A stretch of 64,000 nucleotides of DNA from Anaerolineales bacterium (GTDB lineage Bacteria; Chloroflexota; Anaerolineae; Anaerolineales; UBA4823): NCBI GenBank assembly GCA_003105035.1, contig PQAL01000043.1, positions 162,014 to 226,013 on the forward strand, given 5' to 3'. How positions within the stretch are numbered: position 1 is the stretch's first letter; the number at the start of each line of letters is the position of its first letter. The notes under the pieces are model-generated. The model searched no databases. It was not told the origin of the DNA and was given only the letters and a program-made list of their open reading frames with translations. A program made the position numbers and the translations under genes. This document shows positions 34,117 through 42,679 of the stretch, in pieces.

Positions 34117-35066
34117 GTGAGCAAAAGCCCGTTTACGTCGGTTTTGGTATGCTTACCCCGGTGGCTATCATGGTGGTGGAGCAGCTGCCAGCACACAATT
34201 GCGGGGCGCTGGTCAAAGAGGTCAGCGAGTTCGTCTTTGATGATGCTGCCATTGTGGCCTGCCTGCTGCGCCAGTGGGATCTGCCGACCGCCATGATTGG
34301 GACCACCGTCGGCGACGACCCGCGTGGTCACCTGCTGGCGAAGCAACTCCATGACTGGGGCGTAAGCGGGGAAGTGCGTTTCTCCACCGAGATCAGCACC
34401 CCATGGGAAGTGGATGTCTCGGATGAGACTGGGGCACGAACCTACTTCTGGCAGCGGCCTGAAAAAGTACTGGATACACTGGATAGCGCAGACCTGTCGT
34501 TGATCGAAGGGGCGCGCATGCTGTATGTGGACTGGTACGATGGAGAGCACATCGTGCGCGCTATGGATGAAGCCAGACGGGTAAACGTGCCGGTGTTTTT
34601 AAATTTTGAGTACGGCCATTTTGACCTTGATCTTCTGAAGCGCTACGCGGGGCGAGCTACGATCTGCCAGGCGGTGACCGATGAAGCCCAACACGGCAAC
34701 GTGCCTGCCATGGAAATTGCCCACAAGCTGCTGGCAGCCGGCGTGCAGACGGTGCTGATCACCATGGCCGAGGAAGGCTGCCTGGGCGTTCAGGGGGAGC
34801 AGGCGGCACGCATTTATGCCCCCAAGATGCATGTGGTGGATGGCTGCGGGGCCGGAGCGACTTTCTCTGCTGGGTATATTTTTGGTTATTTACGGGGGTG
34901 GAGCCTGTTGGAGTCTTTGCGCTTTGCCACCGCAGCTGCCTCCCTGAAAGTCACTCGCCCTGGGCTGAAGATGTTCCCCGTAGCACAAATTCAAGAATTG
35001 GCTGCCCAGCTGCGCGCCGAGCAGACGGTACCCACTGACGATGCACCCAAAAGGAGCGACGATTGA
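34113..35066 (+). CDS. PfkB-family carbohydrate kinase
   Basis: 317 aa, overlapping the Rieske gene by 4 bp (ATGA) and the next gene by 4 bp. Substrate and ATP regions: AMIGTTVGDDPRGHLLAKQL in the N-terminal half, and near the C-terminus VVDGCGAGATFSAGYIFGYL, the PfkB signature 2 with the anion-hole G-A-G and catalytic position D/C (DGCGAGATF, where most members have DTxGAGD). The final D is T, so the catalytic Asp of GAGD is missing and the activity may be altered. The sugar is unknown. Confidence 0.85.
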   Translation: MSEQKPVYVGFGMLTPVAIMVVEQLPAHNCGALVKEVSEFVFDDAAIVACLLRQWDLPTAMIGTTVGDDPRGHLLAKQLHDWGVSGEVRFSTEISTPWEVDVSDETGARTYFWQRPEKVLDTLDSADLSLIEGARMLYVDWYDGEHIVRAMDEARRVNVPVFLNFEYGHFDLDLLKRYAGRATICQAVTDEAQHGNVPAMEIAHKLLAAGVQTVLITMAEEGCLGVQGEQAARIYAPKMHVVDGCGAGATFSAGYIFGYLRGWSLLESLRFATAAASLKVTRPGLKMFPVAQIQELAAQLRAEQTVPTDDAPKRSDD

Positions 35067-36520
35067 TCAATTTTGCCACCCTACTTACCCCGGAACAAGT
35101 TAAGCGTACCCACACCGCCTCACTGGAGATCCTTGAGAATGTTGGTCTGCTGGTGCGGAACGAGGAGGCGCGCGCAATCTTCAAACGCTGCGGCTGCCAG
35201 GTGGATGGGGAGAGCCAAATCGTGCGCTTCTCACCGGCAGTGGTTGAGAAGTTTGTGCGTATGCTGCCACCTACCTTCACTTTTTACGGCCGCGATCCGC
35301 AGTTTGACCGCACTTTGCCTCAAGACGGACCGGTGATTGTCACCGGTAGCTCAGCACCCGAAGTGATTGACCCGCTGAGCGGAAAAGCCCGCCGGGCGCG
35401 TTCGGATGATATTGCCCGTATCGCTCACCTGATCAACGCTTTACCCGCCTACGATGTATTCTCAGTCTCAACCCTGGCCGATGATGCTCCACCGGGTCAA
35501 TTTACCCTGGCCCGCCTGTACCCGGCCTTGAAGTACTGCACCAAGCCGGTACGCAGTACCACCAAGGATATGGAGGATATCCAGGCAATTATGCGCCTGC
35601 TGTATGCCATCGCGGGGAGCGAAGCTGCCTACCGTGAGCATCCCTTTGTGACCCATCATTACTGCCCGGTGGTGTCACCCCTGACGATGGACCACTTATC
35701 CACGCAGGCGATGATTTACTTTTGCAGGCAGGGCCTGCCGGTTTATCCAAGTATCGTGCCCAATGCCGGTCTCACTTCACCGATGTCAATGGCGGGTACT
35801 CTGGCCCAGGGCAACGCAGAATTCCTGGCAATTTCAGTGTTGTTGCAGATGGTGAAGGAAGGCAGCCCGACGATCTACGCCACCCTGCCGACGGTTGCCG
35901 ACATGCGCACCGGAGCCTACGCTTCGGGCGGGATTGAATGCGGCATGCTGCACATAGCATTTGCCCAGATGGCCCGCTTTTACAACGTGCCCTGCGGAGG
36001 GTATATTGGCCTGTCCAATTCCAAGATCAACGATGCCCAGTCGGGTTATGAGACCGGCATGTCGACCGTGGCAGGTGTGTTAGGAGGGGCTGATATGCTC
36101 AATATGGGCGGCCTGTTGGATGCCCTCAAGGCCTTCGATTTCGCCAAAGCGGTCATCGACGATGAGATCGCCCAGATGCTCAAACGCCTGAAGCGGGGCA
36201 TCCAGTTTGACGAGGAGGAGCTGGGGCTGGAGGTGATTGCCCAGGTGAAACCGAGCGGGTCGTTCATGCTCAGCCAGCACACCAAAAAACGCATGAAAAC
36301 CGAAGCCCTGCTTACCAAACTAGCCGATCGAGATGCGCGCGAAACCTGGGAGAAGAAAGGCTCACTCGATACGCATGCACATGCCATGGGGCGTATGCGC
36401 GAAATCCTGACCACTGGAAGTACGGTGGTATTTCCCGAAGATGTCGAGCGGCGTATCCGCTTCGAGTTCAGAGACCTAGTCTCGGGAAACCTGGAGATGC
36501 CCATGGGGTTTCAGGATTAA
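35063..36520 (+). CDS. MttB-superfamily methyltransferase (no pyrrolysine)
   Basis: 485 aa from a TTG start (35063) with AAGGAG 6 nt upstream, overlapping the PfkB stop. Shows MttB landmarks: LTPEQVKRTHTASLEILENVGLLV, TGSSAPEVIDPLSGKARRA, YGIGLSNSK-like GYIGLSNSKINDAQSGYETG, and MGRMREILTTGSTVVFP. There is no in-frame amber, so it belongs with the non-pyrrolysine (MtgB/MtxB-like) members that demethylate glycine betaine, proline betaine or carnitine. The partner corrinoid protein (MtgC-like) is not in this window. Confidence 0.9.
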   Translation: MINFATLLTPEQVKRTHTASLEILENVGLLVRNEEARAIFKRCGCQVDGESQIVRFSPAVVEKFVRMLPPTFTFYGRDPQFDRTLPQDGPVIVTGSSAPEVIDPLSGKARRARSDDIARIAHLINALPAYDVFSVSTLADDAPPGQFTLARLYPALKYCTKPVRSTTKDMEDIQAIMRLLYAIAGSEAAYREHPFVTHHYCPVVSPLTMDHLSTQAMIYFCRQGLPVYPSIVPNAGLTSPMSMAGTLAQGNAEFLAISVLLQMVKEGSPTIYATLPTVADMRTGAYASGGIECGMLHIAFAQMARFYNVPCGGYIGLSNSKINDAQSGYETGMSTVAGVLGGADMLNMGGLLDALKAFDFAKAVIDDEIAQMLKRLKRGIQFDEEELGLEVIAQVKPSGSFMLSQHTKKRMKTEALLTKLADRDARETWEKKGSLDTHAHAMGRMREILTTGSTVVFPEDVERRIRFEFRDLVSGNLEMPMGFQD

Positions 36521-36565
36521 AATATGTGCAGTACAACCTGCACACTGGCAGGAGAGGAATAACCG

Positions 36566-37504
36566 ATGAAATTATATTTCGCTACCGACGTACACGGCTC
36601 GGAGGTTTGTTGGAAGAAATTCCTGGCCGCCAGTAAATTTTATGAGGTGGACACCCTGGTGTTGGGGGGTGACATGACCGGGAAAGCCATCATCCCGATT
36701 ATCTCCCAGGGCGGTGACGATTATAAGGTAACCCTGCTGGAGCAGGTGACGATCCTGCACGGGAAAGAAGAAGTAGATCGGATGGTGCAAACCATCCAGA
36801 ACCGGGGTTACTACCCGTATGTGACCGATCCCGACGAAGTTCAGGCGCTCGTATCCACCCCTGGCAGGCAGGATGCACTGTTCATGGAGCAGGTGCTCAA
36901 AACCATCCAGCGCTGGATGGACTATGCTGACGCCAAACTTGCTGGAACGGGCATCCAATGTTTCGTCTGCCCGGGCAACGACGATGTGTTTGAGATTGAC
37001 CCTGTCATTGCAGCTTCAAAGTACGTGCGCAGCCTGGAGGGCGAGGTGGTGACGTTGGATGAGCACCACGAAATGGCCAATTCGGGCTGGTCAAACCCAA
37101 CCCCGTGGAACACACACCGAGAAGAACCTGAGGAAGCCTTACTTAAACGGCTGGAAGACATCATCAGCAAGGTTAAGAATCCTTCCCAGGCAATCTTCAA
37201 CTTTCATGCTCCCCCTTTCGGCAGTGGATTGGATGAAGCCCCTGAGCTTACCAAGGATCTCCGCCCGGCCTATGCAGGCCGTTCAATGATCCCGGTTGGA
37301 AGCCATGCGGTGATGAAAATGATCGACAAATATCAACCACTATTGGGTTTGCATGGCCATATCCACGAGGGCAAGGGTACACGAAAATACAAGAAGACCC
37401 TGTGTGTCAACCCTGGCAGCATGTATGAACAGGGTATGTTGAATGGTTTAGTCATCGAATTAAAACCCCAAAAGGTGGGTAACTATTTACTTACCACGGG
37501 ATAG
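36566..37504 (+). CDS. Metallophosphoesterase
   Basis: 312 aa. Metal-binding motifs in family order: D-x-H at MKLYFATDVHGSE, GGDM at VLGGDMTGK, GNDD at CPGNDDVFE, a His in NFHAPPFG and GLHGHIHEG with C-terminal VNPGSMYE. That is the calcineurin-like fold. Ribosome-binding site AGGAGAGG, start 46 nt after the MttB gene. The substrate is unknown; in this cluster it could hydrolyse a phosphorylated intermediate or cyclic nucleotide. Confidence 0.9.
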   Translation: MKLYFATDVHGSEVCWKKFLAASKFYEVDTLVLGGDMTGKAIIPIISQGGDDYKVTLLEQVTILHGKEEVDRMVQTIQNRGYYPYVTDPDEVQALVSTPGRQDALFMEQVLKTIQRWMDYADAKLAGTGIQCFVCPGNDDVFEIDPVIAASKYVRSLEGEVVTLDEHHEMANSGWSNPTPWNTHREEPEEALLKRLEDIISKVKNPSQAIFNFHAPPFGSGLDEAPELTKDLRPAYAGRSMIPVGSHAVMKMIDKYQPLLGLHGHIHEGKGTRKYKKTLCVNPGSMYEQGMLNGLVIELKPQKVGNYLLTTG

Positions 37505-37640
37505 GTTCGTGGAGGGTGCTTGGAAAGGAGGCAATTATCCGGGATTGATGTTTGTATAAGCAGAAGGTCAGGTCCGAAGGTTTTTCTCGTCCAAAGCTTC
37601 CAGGTAGTTCGGAAGCTACATAACCAAAAAGGAGAATGCA

Positions 37641-39512
37641 ATGAGTGACGTTTCTCTATTCGTTCGCAAAGCAAGCGGCCTGGTAAGGGCCTGGTCGGTG
37701 TTTGATGCGTTCATTTACTCCACTTTCTCTATCAATCTGATCACTCTCGGGCTTTTTATCTTCTCTTATTGTTATTATTTTGGGGGCAGTTTGATCAGTG
37801 GGGTGGTGATTGGAGCCATCTTCACCATATTTGAAGTGATTGTATATGCCAGCCTGATCTCAGCCATGCCGCGTGCTGGTGGTGATTACGTTTGGCAGAG
37901 CCGTATCCTGAACCGGGCGATCGGCTTCATCCTGGCTGTCACAGGTTGGTGGTTCATCCTGTGGCTGTGGACCCCTCTCTATGGCCAGATGCTGACCTAC
38001 GAGGTTTATACACCGCTGCTTGCCATTGCAGGTTTCAAGGATGCTGCCCTCTGGTTCTTAACAAACACAGGGCAGTTTGTCGGCATGGCTTCCGTATGCT
38101 TGATCGTGTTTATTTATATTGCCATAGGTATGAAATGGTATGCCCGTATCCAGAAGTTCTGCTTCTGGGGTGGGCTGGTCGGCCTGGCGATCGTTTTCGG
38201 TCTGCTACTGTTTGGCAACCATGACACTTTCGTGGCTAATTACAATTCCATGGCCCCCATGTTCGGTGCGCAAGGTGGAGATGTGTACGCAGCCACCATG
38301 CAGGCGGGTGCAGACGCAGGGACGGTCGCTGGACCTTTATTCCCACTCGCTATCGGTGCCAGCATGTTGTTAGTGCCCATGCTCACTTTCTTCAACCTGT
38401 GGCCAAACTGGGGTTCCACCCTATATGGTGAGGTGCGCGGCGCTTCAGATTACAAGCGTAATTTTATGGGCATGTTCATGGCCATTGTGGTCACTACGGT
38501 AGGTGCGGTTATCTTCTTCCTGCTGATCGGCAAGACCATCGGCTGGGATTTCTATAACAATTCCAATGGCGCCTTCTGGAATTGGGGTTTTGGCTACACC
38601 ACTACCCCACCACCATTACCCATCTGGCCTTACCCGGCTCTGTTTGCCACCTTCCTGGTCAAGAGCCCGGCGATCATGTTCATCGTGGTGCTATTGATGA
38701 GCCTGTGGTGGTTCGGCTGGTCCGGAACACTCTTTCTGAGCTCAACCAGGGTGATCTTTGCGGCTGCCATCGACCGCATGCTACCTGAGTGGGTCTCAAA
38801 AATTGAACCTCGCACCAAGACACCCCTCTTTGCCTTGCTGCTCATGGTGATCCCAGCGCTGATCATCTCATACTTGTATGCCTTTAAGATATTTAATTTC
38901 AATACCCTGGCGCTGGACGCCACGGTGGTCATCGCCATCACCTTCTTCGGTTCAACAGTTGCCGGGATCATCATGCCCTGGAGAGCCAAGGATGTGTTTG
39001 ACGGATCTCCTATCGCTAAGTATAAGGTACCCATCTGGCTAGGTTGGATCGTAACGATCGCTTATGGATTGTTCTCGATCTACCTCATTTATATTTCGTT
39101 CAAGTACGGTTGGTCGGTGCTAAGTGGCTTAAGCGCGGTTGCTGCAGGTGGCACCACCTGGTTTGTGGTGCTTATGCTGGCGATACTTACCATTATCAAC
39201 GCGGTAATATTGATATGGATCTTCTTCCACGTAGTCAAGGGCATCACCGCGAGTCAAGCCATGCCTGTTATTACCCTGGCAGGTTTGATCTTCCTGGGCT
39301 TTCTCGACTGGTTGCTGGTTATGTGGTTTTGGGATCCACAGACTGCAGATGGAATAGCAAGTTATGCCATTGGTTGGTCAAACGTTAATTCGATGATCTT
39401 CATGCTGATAAACTACATCGTTGCGGCTGCGATCTATTTCGGCTTCAGCGCTTACCGGCGGAGACAGGGTATTCAGATCGAGAAAGTTTACAAGGAAATC
39501 CCGGTTGAGTAG
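37641..39512 (+). CDS. APC-family amino acid permease
   Basis: 623 aa, about 12-14 membrane helices spread over the whole length. APC hallmarks: AFIYSTFSINLITLGLFIF, SAMPRAGGDYVWQSRILN, and a large loop near ~210-240. It brings in the amino acid or betaine-like substrate for the amine-degrading genes of this operon; that assignment is from position. Ribosome-binding site AAGGAG. Long C-terminus extends to ~620. Preceded by a small hairpin (AGCTTCC/GGAAGCT, ~37597-37619). Confidence 0.9.
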   Translation: MSDVSLFVRKASGLVRAWSVFDAFIYSTFSINLITLGLFIFSYCYYFGGSLISGVVIGAIFTIFEVIVYASLISAMPRAGGDYVWQSRILNRAIGFILAVTGWWFILWLWTPLYGQMLTYEVYTPLLAIAGFKDAALWFLTNTGQFVGMASVCLIVFIYIAIGMKWYARIQKFCFWGGLVGLAIVFGLLLFGNHDTFVANYNSMAPMFGAQGGDVYAATMQAGADAGTVAGPLFPLAIGASMLLVPMLTFFNLWPNWGSTLYGEVRGASDYKRNFMGMFMAIVVTTVGAVIFFLLIGKTIGWDFYNNSNGAFWNWGFGYTTTPPPLPIWPYPALFATFLVKSPAIMFIVVLLMSLWWFGWSGTLFLSSTRVIFAAAIDRMLPEWVSKIEPRTKTPLFALLLMVIPALIISYLYAFKIFNFNTLALDATVVIAITFFGSTVAGIIMPWRAKDVFDGSPIAKYKVPIWLGWIVTIAYGLFSIYLIYISFKYGWSVLSGLSAVAAGGTTWFVVLMLAILTIINAVILIWIFFHVVKGITASQAMPVITLAGLIFLGFLDWLLVMWFWDPQTADGIASYAIGWSNVNSMIFMLINYIVAAAIYFGFSAYRRRQGIQIEKVYKEIPVE

Positions 39513-39518
39513 AAAACA

Positions 39519-39632
39519 GGTAAGAGGCGTTGTGGAGAAATATGAGAAACAGGCAATTCGCTGTAAAAACACTCTCCAAACTAGATTAATTGTGGTTTAA
39601 TTATGGAATTCACAATTAGAACGCCTCTTACC
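39519..39632. other. Three-way-junction structured element
   Basis: Between the permease and the solute-binding gene. Outer 13-bp perfect stem GGTAAGAGGCGTT (39519-39531) / AACGCCTCTTACC (39620-39632). Inside are TGGAGA/TCTCCA (39533-39538, 39573-39578) with a small ACAG/CTGT hairpin, and TAATTGTG/CACAATTA (39587-39594, 39611-39618) with inner AATT/AATT. Three helices meet with little unpaired sequence. No poly-T follows; it is not a normal terminator. The remaining stretch to 39790 holds no gene. Confidence 0.65.
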
Positions 39633-39790
39633 CAAAAAAGCATCACCTGTCTCTATCTCGTTGCTTAATAAAAATATGTTTGAAAATAAAGGCAAGATGG
39701 GAGGTGGATCCGACAAATATTGCCCATGTTCCTGTTCAACCATAGATGTTTGATCTATTCATAACAATATTACGAGGAGAGAATAAGAAT

Positions 39791-40975
39791 ATGCTACACA
39801 GAAAGCTCGCATTATCAGTAATTTCGATTCTTTTAATTATCACCTTTGTGCTGTCCGGATGCGGTGGTGCTGCAGCCCCAGATGTCGCTGAAGGATATAC
39901 TGGCACTGTGGTAAAAAGTGTTCCACAGGACCTGGTGGATGCCTGCAAAAAAGAAGGCGGGATGACCATCATCGCCACCCCTCCCGACTGGGCGAACTAT
40001 GGCGAGATTTTTGCTGACTTCCAGACTACTACCGGTGTCAAGATTAACTCCCTCGACCCGAATGCCGGCTCGGCCGATGAATTAGCCGCCATCGAAGCCA
40101 ACAAGAACAACAAAGGTCCACAGGCTCCGGATATCGTCGATGTCGGTTACGCCTATGGGGCGACCGGTATGGCATCAGGCTATTACATGCCATATAGGGT
40201 TACCACCTGGGACAAAATCCCCGACACTTTGCTAGGCATTCCTGCAAAGGACCCCAATGGTTTCTGGACCGGTGGCTACTATGGCGTGATGGTCTTCTTG
40301 GTGAACACTGCAGTCGTGCAGAACGTCCCCCAAAATTGGGCAGACCTGCTTAAACCCGAGTATAAAGGACAGGTTGCATTATCCGGCCCTGCCACCACCT
40401 CCAACCAAGCGATCCAGATCATTTATGCTGCTGGCTTGGCCAACGGCGGTACGCTGGATAACGCTCAGCCCGGTCTCGATTTCTTCAACGAATTAAACAA
40501 GGTTGGTAACTTTGTTCCGGTGGTTGCTAAGGTAGGAACTGTTGCCCAAGGCGCCACTCCCATCACTCCATTCTGGGACTATCTGGCCTTTGGTTACCGC
40601 GATTCATTCGCTGGTAATCCTCCAGTGCAGGTTGTTTATCCCTCCCCAACCATTGCCAGTATGTACGTGCAGGCCATCAGCGCCTATGCGCCCCACCCCA
40701 ACTGTGCTAAAGTCTGGATGGAGATCCTCCACTCTGATGAGGGTCAGCTGGCCTGGATGAAGGGCTATGCTCATGGCGTGCAGCAGGCGGATCTGGAAGC
40801 CCGCGGAGTGATCCCAGCTGACTTAGCAGCCAAATTACCCGCTTCAAGTTCTTATGCCTCAGCAGTAGCTCCCAGCCCTGCCCAGCTTGAAGCAGCCACT
40901 ACGCTGATCAAATCAGGCTGGATGACAACCGTTGGTGTGGCTCAATCCACTGCCACGCCCGAACCAACTCCGTAA
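39791..40975 (+). CDS. ABC transporter substrate-binding lipoprotein
   Basis: 394 aa from the ATG at 39791 (GAGGAGA upstream). Lipoprotein signal MLHRKLALSVISIL with lipobox LSGC ~25. The mature protein (DACKKEGGMTIIATPPDW, NAGSADELAAIEANKNN, TWDKIPDTLLG, LVNTAVVQNVPQNWADLLKPEY, SYASAVAPSPAQLEAATTL) fits the ABC type that serves Fe3+, thiamine, polyamines or aminoethylphosphonate. Its ligand is not clear. The gene opens a four-gene importer operon. Confidence 0.9.
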   Translation: MLHRKLALSVISILLIITFVLSGCGGAAAPDVAEGYTGTVVKSVPQDLVDACKKEGGMTIIATPPDWANYGEIFADFQTTTGVKINSLDPNAGSADELAAIEANKNNKGPQAPDIVDVGYAYGATGMASGYYMPYRVTTWDKIPDTLLGIPAKDPNGFWTGGYYGVMVFLVNTAVVQNVPQNWADLLKPEYKGQVALSGPATTSNQAIQIIYAAGLANGGTLDNAQPGLDFFNELNKVGNFVPVVAKVGTVAQGATPITPFWDYLAFGYRDSFAGNPPVQVVYPSPTIASMYVQAISAYAPHPNCAKVWMEILHSDEGQLAWMKGYAHGVQQADLEARGVIPADLAAKLPASSSYASAVAPSPAQLEAATTLIKSGWMTTVGVAQSTATPEPTP

Positions 40976-40982
40976 ATCGGTC

Positions 40983-41885
40983 ATGACCGTTTCAGATGCA
41001 GTAAAGCGGGACGCGCCACAGGCGCGTCCCGCTCGAACCAAAGTATCCTGGGCGTGGCTGGGAGTCCTGCCTTTCTTCATATTTACCTTCCTTTTCCTTA
41101 TCTATCCATCTTCGACCATCGTTATCCGAAGTTTTCAAGATTCGGTCACCAAAGCCTTTACCTTTGAAAATATCAATAAATTACTCCATTCTCAGTATTT
41201 GATCCAATCGTATTGGATTAGCATCAAGCTGAGTCTGATTACAGCTCTGGGCGGCGGTTTTTTTGGCTTCCTGCTGGCCTATGCAGCCATCCGGGGTGGG
41301 CTGCCAAAATCGATGTATGCGGCATTGATGACATTTTCAGGGGTGGCCTCCAACTTTGCCGGTGTGCCCCTGGCATTCGCCTTCATTGCCCTGTTGAGCC
41401 CTACCGGGTTATTAATTGGCTGGATGAGGGCACTTGGGTATAACCCTTATTTCCATGGTTTCACCCTGTACACATTCACCGGATTAGCCATTGTCTATAT
41501 GTATTTCCAATTCCCCCTGATGGTGCTGGTGATTGCCCCTGCCATAGAAGGCATGCGCCGTGAGTGGCTGGAAGCTTCCGAAAACCTGGGAGCCAGTTCA
41601 TTTCAATACTGGCGTTATGTGGCTTTACCCATTTTAGGGCCAGCTCTTTTAGGAACCATGATCTTGCTGTTTGGAAATGCCTTTGGGGCATATGCCACCG
41701 CCCAGGCCCTTACCGGTGGGCAGATCAACCTGGTAACGATTGTGATCGGCTCGGAGCTGCGTGGGGATGTATTGGGCAATGCCGGAGTAGGCTATGCCTT
41801 ATCCCTGGGAATGGTGGTTATCATGGCTTTAGCAATTGTTGGGTATACCGCCCTGCAGAGGCGGACAGAGAGGTGGCTGCGATGA
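40983..41885 (+). CDS. ABC transporter permease (subunit 1)
   Basis: 300 aa from the ATG at 40983, 7 nt after the lipoprotein stop and with no Shine-Dalgarno, so probably coupled. About six membrane segments with the binding-protein-dependent permease EAA loop EGMRREWLEASENLGASSFQYW. Typical of PotB/CysU-like two-permease importers. Confidence 0.9.
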   Translation: MTVSDAVKRDAPQARPARTKVSWAWLGVLPFFIFTFLFLIYPSSTIVIRSFQDSVTKAFTFENINKLLHSQYLIQSYWISIKLSLITALGGGFFGFLLAYAAIRGGLPKSMYAALMTFSGVASNFAGVPLAFAFIALLSPTGLLIGWMRALGYNPYFHGFTLYTFTGLAIVYMYFQFPLMVLVIAPAIEGMRREWLEASENLGASSFQYWRYVALPILGPALLGTMILLFGNAFGAYATAQALTGGQINLVTIVIGSELRGDVLGNAGVGYALSLGMVVIMALAIVGYTALQRRTERWLR

Positions 41886-42658
41886 AGCGGGGCAAATTCT
41901 GGGCCTGGTTCATCATGTTCCTGGGTATCCTTTATTTCTTCCTGCCCCTGGTTGCAACCTTTATCTTTTCATTGAAAGCCAGGTTGGGTGAGCTGAGTTT
42001 TCAAGCTTATTTCAATATCTTCAAAAGCCCTCAGTTTTTATACAATTTTGGAGCATCAGTAGTTTGGGCAACTTTTACGATCATCGTTGGGATCTTGATA
42101 TTCGTTCCAACTGCGTTCGTAATCCGCCTCCGGGTGCCAAAAGCGCGTAGTCCGGTTGAGTTTATCACCTTGCTGCCCTTCGTAATTCCTCCAATTGTGT
42201 ATGTCTTCGGTCTCGTGCGGACTTACAGCCAACCGCCACTCTTGATTGTGGATAATCCCGCGTTGCTTGTTGCAGCATACACGATACTGTCCATGCCCTA
42301 CATGTATCGCTCTGTGGATACGGGAATACGAGCAATCGATGTACGTACATTGACTGAAGCAGCCCAAAGCCTTGGTGCCAGTTGGCCCACGATAATATTG
42401 CGAGTGATTCTGCCGAATATCCGCACCGCCATCTTGAGTGGAGCTTTTCTTAGTTTTGCCATTGTAATCGGTGAGTTAATTCTCGCCGGTTACCTTGTCA
42501 AACCTGCCTTTGCCCCGTACATGGCTTATGTGATGCAGCAAAAGGCCTTTGAGCCAGCCGCCATGGCTATCGTCAGCTTTGCCCTCACCTGGATTGCCAT
42601 GGGCATCATCCAGCTTATTGGCCGTGGTCGAGGTGTTCAGGTTGGTGCTGGACATTAA
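41882..42658 (+). CDS. ABC transporter permease (subunit 2)
   Basis: 258 aa from the ATG at 41882; overlaps the stop of the previous gene (ATGA). About six membrane segments; EAA motif RTLTEAAQSLGASWPTIIL. PotC-like second permease of the importer. Confidence 0.9.
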   Translation: MKRGKFWAWFIMFLGILYFFLPLVATFIFSLKARLGELSFQAYFNIFKSPQFLYNFGASVVWATFTIIVGILIFVPTAFVIRLRVPKARSPVEFITLLPFVIPPIVYVFGLVRTYSQPPLLIVDNPALLVAAYTILSMPYMYRSVDTGIRAIDVRTLTEAAQSLGASWPTIILRVILPNIRTAILSGAFLSFAIVIGELILAGYLVKPAFAPYMAYVMQQKAFEPAAMAIVSFALTWIAMGIIQLIGRGRGVQVGAGH

Positions 42659-42679
42659 ATCTACAAAGAATGGTATCGA

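Noticed and set aside
35063-36520. Possible pyrrolysine codon in the MttB-family gene
   Set aside because: The frame is open from start to stop with no internal TAG.
41564-41881. Upstream extension of the second ABC permease
   Set aside because: Overlaps the first permease; the ATG at 41882 gives the usual ATGA overlap.
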